This document shows, in pieces, positions 42,558 through 51,014 of a stretch of 64,000 nucleotides of DNA (its first letter is position 1; each line of letters begins with the position of its first letter). The stretch is from Bacteroidota bacterium (GTDB taxonomy: Bacteria > Bacteroidota > Bacteroidia > Bacteroidales > DTGW01). The translations under genes were made by a program, and so were the position numbers. Under the pieces are notes generated by a model. It had not been told where the DNA came from. It ran no database searches and saw nothing but the letters and a program-made list of their open reading frames with translations. Location of the stretch: assembly GCA_029572965.1 (NCBI GenBank), contig JAKPQD010000133.1, positions 57,675 to 121,674 of the forward strand, written 5' to 3'.

Positions 42558-45500
42558 ATGTCTAAGCTTCTGAAAATTAATGCTTCTGCCGGTTCGGGCA
42601 AAACCTTTCGTCTTACCCGCGAAATGCTTCTTTTGTTGACCCGCAACCCTGAAAACTACAAACACATACTTGCTATTACTTTCACCAACAAGGCTGCTGC
42701 TGAAATGAAGAGCAGGGTTTTAAAGGCATTGCTTGAAATAAATACAGACAAAGGCTCTGTGCACCTCAAAGCTTTGGCTGACCTTAATAAAATGCCTGTT
42801 GAAGCCATTCAGAAAAAGGCTGATGAAGCGTTGTTCAACATTCTGCACAATTATTCTTTGTTATCTGTAATAACCATCGACAGTTTCTTTCAGAGGGTTA
42901 TCAAGTCGTTTGCCCGTGAAATGGGCTTTCAAATGAACTTTGATATTGAAATGGACCTGGATTCCGTCCTTGTTTCTTCAGCCCATGAAATGATAAATGA
43001 CCTGAAAACAGGCGATAAACTAACCGAATGGCTTGCAGAGCTTGCAATAAAACGCATTGAAGAAGGTAAAAGCTGGAGCTTTGAAGATGACATCGTTTCG
43101 ATGGGTAAACAATTGTTTAACGAAGATTTTAAGCTATTTTCAGAAACCTTTCACAATAGAATTAAAGACAGGGATTGGTTATTGAGATATAAGCAATTGC
43201 TCGTACAGTATAAAAAGCACATAGAAGTGCATACACTGAAAATGTTGGCCGTTTTATCTGCTGATGCCAAAAGGATAATGGATAAATACCAGGTAGGTGC
43301 TGATTCTTTTAAAGAGAAGAGCAGGGGAATAGGAACATTTATGCTTAGCTTGGATAAATACTTTGTTAAAGACCTTCCTGCCTGCGTTAATAAATATAAA
43401 GATGATGTAAGCCTCTGGCCGCAGTCCGATAAGGTGGCTAATAGTGTAATTGCTGCTGCAAATGCTGGTCTTGAAAAGATTTTGAAAGATGCAGTGAACC
43501 TGATTCAGGTAAAAAAGAAAAGTTTTAACAGTTGCAGCCTGGTGTTGGACAATTTTTATACGCTGGGAATCCTTTCGGAATTGAGCCAAAAGATTGACGA
43601 TTATTCCAAAGACAATAACTTGTTTCTGCTGTCCAATACCGCTTATTTTTTGCATGAAATAATCGGGAATAACGATGTGCCGTTTGTGTATGAAAAAATG
43701 GGGCAGATGTATTCGCATTTTATGATTGACGAATTTCAGGATACATCAATCATTCAGTGGAATACGCTGAAGCCCCTTATCGCTGGTAGTTTAGCATCGG
43801 GCGGAAAGTCCTTAGTTGTGGGCGATCTGAAACAGTCTATTTATCGCTGGCGAAATACCGACTGGCGCATCATGGCCCAAAAGGTTGATGAAGACGTGAA
43901 AGAGCAAGGGGTTAAAGAAGAAACGCTGGATAAAAATTACCGGAGCGACTATAATATAGTGGCTTTCAACAATTCTTTCTTTTTTCAGGCTGCGGAAAGC
44001 ATTCAGAAATCTTTGACTGACGAGATGGTAAGTGTTGGTTTTGAAGACAATATCTTCAAAACAATGATTAAAAAGGCTTATGAAAGTAACTTTCAGCTTG
44101 CCAAAAATCAGGATAAGGGATTGGTCAAAATAGATTTCATCGATACTACGGAGAAAGAAGTTGAAGGCGAAAAGGTAAAGCTTGATTTTAAAGCAGAATC
44201 GCTTCAACTCATGCTTGCAGACCTTAAATTGATTGGAGAGAAAGGTTCGACAGCAATTCTCGTAAGGACTAATAAGGAAGGGCAAGAGGTAATGGACTTC
44301 ATTAATGAAAATAACCGGCTTGAAGAAGACCCAACTAAAAGAATAGCTGTAATTTCTGATGAAACAGCATTGCTATCTAATTCAGTAGCAGTGAATTTCA
44401 TACTTAACATTTTTCAGTATTATATAAACCCTGTAAATGTTATAAATAAAGAAGAACTGGTCAATAACTGGAATATTATTTTGTCTGAAATGCAGGCTAA
44501 TCAGGCTAAAGTGCAATGGAATGAATTGTCTGTATTGCTAAAGGAAAATGAACATTTTCGTTTTCTTTTGCCCGACAGGCTTTTAGAAAAGGTTATTGAG
44601 CTGTTCCAGCTAAATCAGGTTACTTCATATCTTCCATATCTGCAACGCTTTTATGATGTAGTCAATGAGTACCTGCACCGATCGGGCAGCAGGCATTTGC
44701 TGGGTTTTGTTGATTATTGGGAAGAAAAAAAAAGCAAAACATCTTTGTCTTTGACTGAGAATCAAAAAGCAGTGAGGATAATAACCCTGCATAAATCCAA
44801 AGGTCTGCAGTTTGACAATGTTTTAATTCCTTTCTGCAATTGGCCTATGGAATATAAAAATTTTGATGCACCTTTGAAATGGGTACAAGGCGATTATCAT
44901 TTGTTTAAAGCCATTGAACATGCTCCGGTTCAATTCTCAAAGGCCATGGAAAACTCCTATTTTTCTAAAGATTATTACATAGAAAAAGCTCAGTTTTATT
45001 TGGATAATTTGAATTTGTTGTATGTTGCTTTTACCCGTCCTAAAAACAACTTGTATTTATATTGTGAGTTTAACGAGTCAAAGTCTTATACAGTCTCGCA
45101 TTTGGTGAATGATGTATTGAGAAACTCTAATAATATTGATGGTTCTATTTTTCCGCAAGTAAACCTTCAAAAATATTGGGATAAAGAAAATATGTCCCAA
45201 TATCAAATAGGCAGCTATTCAGTTCCGGAAGACAAAGATGCTGAAAGTATTGAAAATATTGAACTATATAATTTGCCAGTTTCAGCAATAGACGAACATC
45301 TGAAGTCAAAGCCTTTGGTGTATGATTTTGCTTCGCAGCAAAAAGCTTCGAAACGGTTGAGTGGAAACACGATGCACAAGCTTTTTCAATACATTTATAA
45401 GGCAGAAGATATAGATAAAGCTATTAACAAGTTGGTAGGAGAGGGATTAATTTCAAGTGTTGACAGACAGATTTATTCAGAAAGAGTAAATAGCCTTGTA

Positions 45501-45773
45501 ATGAAGGAGCCTTATAAAGACTGGTATTGTGGAGACTGGAAAGTTTATACCGAAGCTGCTATTGTTGTTCCCAAACAACACGAGTACCGGCCTGACCGGG
45601 TTATGATAAATGGGAAAAAGGCGGTTGTTGTGGATTACAAATTTGGTTTTGTCCAAAAGGATAGCTATATTAAACAGGTTTCAGACTATAAGCAAACGCT
45701 TTTAGATATGGGTTTTGAGCATGTTGATGCTTTCATCTGGTATGTTTCGCTCGATAAATACGTGATGGCATAA
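42558..45773 (+). CDS. AddA/RecB-like helicase-nuclease
   Basis: A 1071-residue UvrD/Rep superfamily 1 helicase with a C-terminal nuclease. Walker A NASAGSGKT (8-16), motif Ia AITFTNKAAAEMK, motif II MIDEFQDTS (Asp391, Glu392), motif III VVGDLKQSIYRWRNTD, motif V IITLHKSKGLQFDNVLIP and motif VI LLYVAFTRPKNNLYLY. The C-terminal PD-(D/E)XK nuclease keeps Glu999, Asp1013 (RPDR) and DYK (1026-1028). It would process double-strand ends for recombination. An AddB-type partner gene is not adjacent. Confidence 0.88.
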   Translation: MSKLLKINASAGSGKTFRLTREMLLLLTRNPENYKHILAITFTNKAAAEMKSRVLKALLEINTDKGSVHLKALADLNKMPVEAIQKKADEALFNILHNYSLLSVITIDSFFQRVIKSFAREMGFQMNFDIEMDLDSVLVSSAHEMINDLKTGDKLTEWLAELAIKRIEEGKSWSFEDDIVSMGKQLFNEDFKLFSETFHNRIKDRDWLLRYKQLLVQYKKHIEVHTLKMLAVLSADAKRIMDKYQVGADSFKEKSRGIGTFMLSLDKYFVKDLPACVNKYKDDVSLWPQSDKVANSVIAAANAGLEKILKDAVNLIQVKKKSFNSCSLVLDNFYTLGILSELSQKIDDYSKDNNLFLLSNTAYFLHEIIGNNDVPFVYEKMGQMYSHFMIDEFQDTSIIQWNTLKPLIAGSLASGGKSLVVGDLKQSIYRWRNTDWRIMAQKVDEDVKEQGVKEETLDKNYRSDYNIVAFNNSFFFQAAESIQKSLTDEMVSVGFEDNIFKTMIKKAYESNFQLAKNQDKGLVKIDFIDTTEKEVEGEKVKLDFKAESLQLMLADLKLIGEKGSTAILVRTNKEGQEVMDFINENNRLEEDPTKRIAVISDETALLSNSVAVNFILNIFQYYINPVNVINKEELVNNWNIILSEMQANQAKVQWNELSVLLKENEHFRFLLPDRLLEKVIELFQLNQVTSYLPYLQRFYDVVNEYLHRSGSRHLLGFVDYWEEKKSKTSLSLTENQKAVRIITLHKSKGLQFDNVLIPFCNWPMEYKNFDAPLKWVQGDYHLFKAIEHAPVQFSKAMENSYFSKDYYIEKAQFYLDNLNLLYVAFTRPKNNLYLYCEFNESKSYTVSHLVNDVLRNSNNIDGSIFPQVNLQKYWDKENMSQYQIGSYSVPEDKDAESIENIELYNLPVSAIDEHLKSKPLVYDFASQQKASKRLSGNTMHKLFQYIYKAEDIDKAINKLVGEGLISSVDRQIYSERVNSLVMKEPYKDWYCGDWKVYTEAAIVVPKQHEYRPDRVMINGKKAVVVDYKFGFVQKDSYIKQVSDYKQTLLDMGFEHVDAFIWYVSLDKYVMA

Positions 45774-45803
45774 AAAAAGCTGCACAATTTGTACAGCTTT
45801 TTG
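45773..45803. terminator. Bidirectional terminator between the helicase and fbaA
   Basis: AAAAAGCTG and CAGCTTTTT arms around an ACAATTTGT core, with A and T runs on either side; serves both convergent genes. Confidence 0.75.
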
Positions 45804-45822
45804 TTTATTTGTTTGCTTAATA

Positions 45823-46815
45823 TTAAGCTTTGTTAGCGCTTCCAAGCACATGGATAGTTTTATGCATGTACAATTTCTTGAGTTCGTCACGAGCCGGGCC
45901 TAAGTATTTGCGAGGGTCAAATTCTGCAGGTTTTGTAGCAAATACTTCACGTACAGCAGCTGTCATAGCTAAACGGCCGTCTGAGTCAATGTTGATTTTG
46001 CAAACAGCTGATTTTGCAGCTTCACGAAGTTGTTCTTCTGGAATACCAATTGAATCCTTCAAAGCACCACCATACTTGTTGATAGTTTCAACATATTCTT
46101 GTGGAACAGAAGATGAACCGTGAAGAACGATAGGAAATCCGGGAATTCTCTTTTCAATTTCTTTCAAAATATCAAAACGTAAGGGAGGAGGGACTAATAT
46201 GCCGTTGGCATTACGTGTACATTGTGCAGGAGTAAATTTGAATGCTCCGTGTGAGGTCCCAATTGAAATTGCCAATGAATCAACACCTGTACGGTTTACG
46301 AAATCTACAACCTGATCAGGTTCTGTATAGGTATGGTGATCAGCCTGTACCTCATCTTCAATACCAGCCAAAACTCCAAGTTCGCCTTCTACTGTTACAT
46401 CATATTTGTGAGCATACTCAACAACTTGTTTGGTAAGCTCAATGTTTTTTTCATAAGGAAGGTGAGAACCATCAATCATAACTGATGAGAAACCCATATC
46501 GATACAGCTTTTGCAAAGCTCGAATGAATCCCCATGGTCTAAGTGCAATACGATTGGAATTGCATAACCTAATTCTTTAGCATATTCTACAGCGCCTTGT
46601 GCCATATAACGGAGCAGTGTCTGATTGGCATATTTACGGGCTCCGCTTGATACCTGCAATATAACAGGTGATTTTGTTTCAACACATGCAGAAATAATAG
46701 CCTGCAATTGTTCCATATTGTTGAAGTTAAAAGCAGGAATTGCATATCCTCCTTTTACAGCTTTCTGGAACATTTCTTTGGTGTTAACCAAACCTAATTC
46801 TTTATAATGGATCAT
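45823..46815 (-). CDS. fbaA: Class II fructose-bisphosphate aldolase
   Basis: A 330-residue zinc aldolase of glycolysis. Seen: AIPAFNFNNMEQLQAI near the start, VLHLDHGDSFELCKSCIDMGF with the Asp and His metal ligands, SVMIDGSHLPYEKNI, VEGELG, SLAISIGTSHGAFKF and IVLHGSSSVPQEY. Class II enzymes use Zn instead of a Schiff-base Lys. It has its own promoter (46844-46871). Confidence 0.96.
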   Translation of the reverse strand: MIHYKELGLVNTKEMFQKAVKGGYAIPAFNFNNMEQLQAIISACVETKSPVILQVSSGARKYANQTLLRYMAQGAVEYAKELGYAIPIVLHLDHGDSFELCKSCIDMGFSSVMIDGSHLPYEKNIELTKQVVEYAHKYDVTVEGELGVLAGIEDEVQADHHTYTEPDQVVDFVNRTGVDSLAISIGTSHGAFKFTPAQCTRNANGILVPPPLRFDILKEIEKRIPGFPIVLHGSSSVPQEYVETINKYGGALKDSIGIPEEQLREAAKSAVCKINIDSDGRLAMTAAVREVFATKPAEFDPRKYLGPARDELKKLYMHKTIHVLGSANKA

Positions 46816-46843
46816 CGTTTTATGATTTTAATTAAAATTGCCG

Positions 46844-46871
46844 CAAAGATAATTAAAATTGTGAAAGACAA
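46844..46871 (-). promoter_or_regulatory. Promoter of fbaA
   Basis: On the minus strand TTG (46871-46869), 17-base spacer and an exact TATCTTTG (46851-46844), 28 bases before the ATG. Confidence 0.65.
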
Positions 46872-47038
46872 GTATTAATAACGCTATTTAGATGTAATTT
46901 AGAATGCTTGAAGTGTTTTTTTTGGGGTTAAAATTTTGAATATCAATAATGTATATTTTTTTCTTCTTTTTTAGTAACATCTGTTTATTAAACGGAATAA
47001 ATTTCTTTATTTTGCAGCAACAATAAAAATACATTTTT

Positions 47039-47089
47039 ATGGACGATGGCCCGGCGAATATAATGTTTAATACAGCCTTAACCGATTAG
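47039..47089 (+). CDS. 16-codon candidate leader peptide in the corA leader
   Basis: ATG 47039 to TAG 47087-47089, encoding MDDGPANIMFNTALTD. It starts about 18 bases after the presumed transcript start in an A-rich context, as usual for Bacteroidota. Asp-Asp-Gly-Pro right after Met is the kind of acidic/proline beginning that destabilises ribosomes at low Mg in enterobacterial leader peptides. The stop codon is part of one arm of hairpin 47088-47106. Translation is unproven. Confidence 0.4.
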   Translation: MDDGPANIMFNTALTD

Positions 47090-47133
47090 GTGTCATTGTT
47101 GCACCTTCTTGTTTAAGGTTTAAATGAAGGTGC
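47088..47133 (+). promoter_or_regulatory. Mutually exclusive hairpins in the corA leader
   Basis: Structure A: AGGTG (47088-47092) with CACCT (47102-47106). Structure B: GCACCTTC (47101-47108) with GAAGGTGC (47126-47133), with an inner TTTAA/TTAAA stem. Both use CACCT, so they cannot form together. A overlaps the leader-peptide stop codon and B covers the ATG at 47124 of the next small ORF. CCTTAA (47076-47081) can also pair with TTAAGG (47113-47118). Confidence 0.5.
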
Positions 47134-47243
47134 TTATGCATATTGTAAAAGTTTTCAAAATCCATTTTTCAAGTTACATTGAAGCATTAATATTGCCTTT
47201 GCGAAGGTTTTTGCTGTTGTATTCTTACCGATGTTACTGGTAA
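47124..47243 (+). CDS. 39-codon hydrophobic basic ORF before corA
   Basis: ATG 47124 to TAA 47241-47243 (a second ATG at 47136). The product starts MKVLMHIVKVFKIHF and continues into SSYIEALILPLRRFLLLYS, mixing hydrophobic and basic residues like a small membrane peptide. It ends 59 bases before corA; its stop lies inside the palindrome GTTAC-TG-GTAAC (47233-47244). Could be a real small protein or a second regulatory ORF. Confidence 0.35.
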   Translation: MKVLMHIVKVFKIHFSSYIEALILPLRRFLLLYSYRCYW

Positions 47244-47302
47244 CAGTTTCACAAACCGGATATGAATAAAAATAGTATTAAAACCTGCAAAAAGAATATA
47301 AT

Positions 47303-48232
47303 ATGCTTACAATATGGAAACAAAAACACAAATTAATTGAGATTGATAATTTCGAAAGAAATTGCTGGGTTAATGTTACTAATCCAATTCCTGAAGAAAT
47401 AGACCGCCTGATTGAAGAATTTCGTATCCCGGAAGATTATATCCGCGATATTCTTGATGCTGATGAGCGTTCGCGTACCGAAGCTGAAGGCCGTTGGTTA
47501 ATGATAATTATCCGTATTCCGGTATTTCGCACAGACAATGGTATTCCTTACATTACAGTGCCTTTGGGTATTCTTATATCCCCTCATTCTATTGTTACCA
47601 TTTGTTTGTACGAGAATGATGTTATCAGAAGTATTCTATATCCTGTTAAAACAAAGGCCATAAATCTTGAAAATAAGATAAATTTTGTACTTGAGCTTTT
47701 TCAGCGTTCGTCAAGTCAGTATTTGAAATACCTCAAAGATATTAACCTTCGGACAAACCAAATAGAAAGGGATTTAGAAAGGTCAACTAAAAATAAAGAG
47801 CTTCAAAACCTTTTGAGGATGGAGAAATGTCTTGTTTTTTTCATTACCTCATTGAAATCTAATGAGATGCTGCTTCAAAAGCTTCAACGTTCAAGGTTTG
47901 CCTCCAGTGAAGAGCTAGATGAAGACCTTTTGGCTGATGTAATTATCGAAACGAAGCAGGCTATTGAGATGTCGCAAATATATAGCGATATTCAGGCAGG
48001 GTTGATGGATGCTTTTGCTTCGTTGATTTCAAACAACCTTAACGTGGTGATGAAGCAGCTTACCTCAATTACCATTATTTTGATGATCCCTACTCTTATT
48101 GCGAGCTTTTTCGGGATGAACCTGCACAACTTTATTGAAGATTCGCAATATGGCTTTGTTTCTGTAGTTGTAGGTTCTTTACTGTTATCAATTATTGGAG
48201 TTTTGATATTCAGGAGACGACAGTTTTTTTAA
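47303..48232 (+). CDS. corA: Magnesium/cobalt transporter CorA
   Basis: A 309-residue CorA-fold channel: cytoplasmic alpha/beta domain (DNFERNCWVNVTNPIPEEI to about 140), long stalk helix (about 150-250), then two membrane helices separated by the pore motif FFGMNLHNF (Gly-Met-Asn), with a final basic FRRRQFF. CorA imports Mg (and can carry Co or Ni) as a pentamer. The stop overlaps the convergent FadL-like gene by 4 bases. Confidence 0.94.
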   Translation: MLTIWKQKHKLIEIDNFERNCWVNVTNPIPEEIDRLIEEFRIPEDYIRDILDADERSRTEAEGRWLMIIIRIPVFRTDNGIPYITVPLGILISPHSIVTICLYENDVIRSILYPVKTKAINLENKINFVLELFQRSSSQYLKYLKDINLRTNQIERDLERSTKNKELQNLLRMEKCLVFFITSLKSNEMLLQKLQRSRFASSEELDEDLLADVIIETKQAIEMSQIYSDIQAGLMDAFASLISNNLNVVMKQLTSITIILMIPTLIASFFGMNLHNFIEDSQYGFVSVVVGSLLLSIIGVLIFRRRQFF

Positions 48233-49713
48233 AATTTAAAGCCAACTGTTAATAGAAATTTTCCTGAAGATGTTTCTAATTCAGCCTTTGGTAAAGCGCT
48301 ATGGTTGTACATCAAATAATTTTCTGAAACGGTTTGCAAAGAGTATGTAAAATCGATGTACGTATTTCCTGTATTATAACCAAAGCCGGCAGCATAGAGC
48401 ATCGTATAAGCGTCTGAGTTGAGCATTCCGCTTGAATAGGGGCTTTGTTTATAGGCACAACCTCCTCGTAAGTAGAATTTGTTCAGTTTTGCTTCAGCCC
48501 CCAACCTAAACGTTTGGGCAATCCTCATATTATCTTTCATTTCTGAGTTTTCAGTACTAAAATAGTCGGCTCCGTAATCGCTATTGGAGAATTTAATTTT
48601 GGTAAAATCCTCAATTTCGTAATCAAAACTGATTAAGCCTTTATCTTCAAATAAATAGGAGATTCCAGCTGTATATTTTGCCGGAGTAGTAATATCATAA
48701 GATTCTGACATGGCTCCAAGTTCATATCCATATTCGTCAGTTGGGACTTCAACAAAAGTTTTACCATTGTCAGGCGTTGCTGTCATACGAGTGCTTGTTT
48801 CTTGGGTGATTTTTATAAAACTTGGAGTTTGGATAGATAATCCCAACCGTAAAGTCTCAATAGGCCTGTAAATAACCCCAATACCAAGGTTCCAACCTTT
48901 AACCCAGGTGTCCAAATTGTAACCAAAGCTAAAAGAATTATCTGTAATCAAGTCGTTAATGTCTATCTCTGTATGGTTGGTTTTATATTGATAATTGCCT
49001 GAAATAATGTTGAAATTGAACCCCAAATATAATTTATGGTCATAGTTAGTACCCATTCCAAAATAATAGGTTCCTACAGAACCATTTTTTTCAAGGGTAT
49101 GCTGTTGCTTGAGTGGAATATTGTCGTATGCACTATGATATGAAGTGCTTCCTGAATCTGCATCAATCACAATTAGTCTGTAAGCAAGTTGCTCAAAATA
49201 ACTGTTTAAATCGTTGACTTTACTGCCATTGGCGAAATTAATAAACTCATTGGCCATAGATGTGCCTGTTGTCAAGCCAGATATTTTATATGAACCACTA
49301 TAATTAGCCAACTGGTTATATCCTAAAACAAGGTTTATACATTGCCATCCAGAGCCATTGTCAGTATTGATGTTCATGTTAACCCCGATATTATGGAGGT
49401 TCATTTTGTATATAAAATCAGTATTTTCCTGACCAGAAAAAGTTGAGTTGGTATTAACAGAAGAAAAAGCCGGGGTGAAACTAAACTGGCTTGTCCTGAA
49501 TACGCCTATTCCGGCCGGGTTCTGTCCAATAGCCCCTAAATCGCCTCCAAGCGAACTGTATGCACCTGCTAATGCCGTGCTACGGGCAGAAGAAAACCCT
49601 TGCATATCCGAAAGAAAGACACCATCAATGTAATATCCTGACGAAAAGCTATTTTGAGAATAACTTAACGAAAAAACGGAACATAATGCTATTAGACCTA
49701 TTAGCTTTTTCAT
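48229..49713 (-). CDS. FadL/OmpP1-family outer-membrane protein
   Basis: A 494-residue protein with a signal peptide (KKLIGLIALCSVFSLSYS) and a beta-barrel pattern. The N-terminal segment SARSTALAGAYSSLGGDLGAIGQNPAGIG is the classic OmpP1/FadL/TodX hatch sequence; the end SSGKFLLTVGFKF closes on Phe as a BAM signal. The family takes up hydrophobic compounds. It follows the Tyr-rich gene by 45 bases and probably shares its transcript. Confidence 0.88.
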   Translation of the reverse strand: MKKLIGLIALCSVFSLSYSQNSFSSGYYIDGVFLSDMQGFSSARSTALAGAYSSLGGDLGAIGQNPAGIGVFRTSQFSFTPAFSSVNTNSTFSGQENTDFIYKMNLHNIGVNMNINTDNGSGWQCINLVLGYNQLANYSGSYKISGLTTGTSMANEFINFANGSKVNDLNSYFEQLAYRLIVIDADSGSTSYHSAYDNIPLKQQHTLEKNGSVGTYYFGMGTNYDHKLYLGFNFNIISGNYQYKTNHTEIDINDLITDNSFSFGYNLDTWVKGWNLGIGVIYRPIETLRLGLSIQTPSFIKITQETSTRMTATPDNGKTFVEVPTDEYGYELGAMSESYDITTPAKYTAGISYLFEDKGLISFDYEIEDFTKIKFSNSDYGADYFSTENSEMKDNMRIAQTFRLGAEAKLNKFYLRGGCAYKQSPYSSGMLNSDAYTMLYAAGFGYNTGNTYIDFTYSLQTVSENYLMYNHSALPKAELETSSGKFLLTVGFKF

Positions 49714-49758
49714 ATCTATGTAACTTTAGGTTTTCAATAATAATCAATTTTGAAAAAA

Positions 49759-50955
49759 TTAACGCCTTCTTCCGCCTCCTGAATTTCCACTTGATGAGCG
49801 GGAACTTCCAGAATTTGTTGGCGCAGAATATGAGCCACTGTTTGAGTTATTTGTTTCGCGGCGATAAACAGGCTGACTGTTCGAATAGTTTCCAGATGAA
49901 CTGTTTGAAGAAGGGGTGTAACTTTCAGAACGTCTGCGGGGAGCCTGATTAACATCTGTATTGTTTTCGCTGCTTGTGCTTTGTCTTCTGTTGTATGTAT
50001 TGTTATCTGTGGAGTTTGAATACCTTCTGGTTACAACACTGTTATTATTAGAAGTCTGTGATGGAGGCAATGTATAAGCCGGAGTATTACTATATCTTCG
50101 GGTACTCGATTGTGTATTGTCATATTGCGTATATCTTGTACTGCTGGTTGCTGAACGCCTTGATACTGCTGTATTGTTTTCAGCAGTGGTAATTACATCC
50201 CTGCGGCTTATGCCATTGGTGCCAGAGTACTGGTTAGTCAAATAATTGGCCCCTCGCCTTGTCCCATGGTAAAAATCGGCTCCGGAGTATCGGCCTCCAT
50301 AGTATTTTGTAGATTTATCGTTGATATTTGCAAAACCTCCGGCTCGCCTGCCCGGTGTATAGTTATAATTACCTCTTGGCCTGTAATAGTTGTCGCTATA
50401 ATAATAACCATCATAAAAACCATGATAATAGCCATGATAATATGGAAATCCATAATATCCGTAGTAATAAGGGTAATACCAATAAAACCCCAATGACCAT
50501 GAATAATAGCCATAGCTAAACCCAAAATAAGGGTATCCCCAGCCATAATTGTAAAAGTAAGGATCGTAATAATAATATCCGTAAGGATAATAATAATCAA
50601 AATAGAAACTGCGGTAACGCCAGAACCTGTCAGGGTCTTCCTGAACATAATAATTATTTACATATACATTGGATGAGTCGTATGTAATAGTGGTTAAGTC
50701 AGGTTGATTAGCCACTTCTGCTGTGTTATTTTTTGCTTTTACATTAGATTTACTATAATCTCCATCGCGTAAGGCCCTATATTTTTCGTAATTGGTCATT
50801 CCGGATGTGTCAACCGCCGGAACAGCAACTACTGCATTGGATTTATCTTTGGATGGCATATAGTATAAGTCATCCTGGGCAATGGTATTTAATCCAAAGC
50901 CAAGTAAAATGACAGACGCAAGTATGCCGCTGATTTTAAACTGAATTGTTTTCAT
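49759..50955 (-). CDS. Secreted Tyr-rich, low-complexity protein
   Basis: A 398-residue protein in four parts: signal peptide (FKISGILASVILLGFGLNTIAQ), a normal-looking region with NYEKYRALRDGDYSKS, a stretch of about 85 residues (about 115-200) that is mostly Tyr with Gly, Phe, Trp and Pro, and a Ser/Asn/Arg-rich tail (about 255-398) ending SGNSGGGRRR. No enzyme domain. The Tyr block suggests a self-associating or cross-linked envelope component. It has a Shine-Dalgarno AAAGGAG (50962-50968) six bases before ATG, rare here. Confidence 0.75.
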   Translation of the reverse strand: MKTIQFKISGILASVILLGFGLNTIAQDDLYYMPSKDKSNAVVAVPAVDTSGMTNYEKYRALRDGDYSKSNVKAKNNTAEVANQPDLTTITYDSSNVYVNNYYVQEDPDRFWRYRSFYFDYYYPYGYYYYDPYFYNYGWGYPYFGFSYGYYSWSLGFYWYYPYYYGYYGFPYYHGYYHGFYDGYYYSDNYYRPRGNYNYTPGRRAGGFANINDKSTKYYGGRYSGADFYHGTRRGANYLTNQYSGTNGISRRDVITTAENNTAVSRRSATSSTRYTQYDNTQSSTRRYSNTPAYTLPPSQTSNNNSVVTRRYSNSTDNNTYNRRQSTSSENNTDVNQAPRRRSESYTPSSNSSSGNYSNSQPVYRRETNNSNSGSYSAPTNSGSSRSSSGNSGGGRRR

Positions 50956-50961
50956 AGTTTG

Positions 50962-50968
50962 CTCCTTT
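50962..50968 (-). promoter_or_regulatory. Shine-Dalgarno sequence of the Tyr-rich gene
   Basis: On the minus strand AAAGGAG precedes the ATG by 6 bases; one of only three such sites noticed in the window. Confidence 0.5.
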
Positions 50969-51014
50969 CCGTGTTAGTCTTCATATATATACTCAAAAAC
51001 TATGCCTTTGTTCA

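Larger units (their letters stand above)
46872..47302 (+). other. Long leader region upstream of corA
   Basis: No large gene. A weak -7-like TATTTTG (47008-47014) would start RNA near 47021, leaving about 280 bases of leader before corA. It carries two short ORFs and several hairpins, listed separately. The first part, 46872-47000, is A/T-rich with nothing else visible. Confidence 0.5.

Noticed and set aside
47101..47133. Intrinsic terminator in the corA leader
   Set aside because: The hairpin is strong but no U-run follows, so it is reported as a regulatory stem rather than a terminator.
47196..47212. Small hairpin CCTT-TGCG-AAGG followed by T residues, as a terminator
   Set aside because: Only four base pairs; it lies inside the 39-codon ORF and is too weak to call.
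50238..50648. 136-codon minus-strand ORF rich in Ile and Thr
   Set aside because: Alternative frame of the Tyr-rich repeat region; low-complexity DNA gives open frames in several phases.
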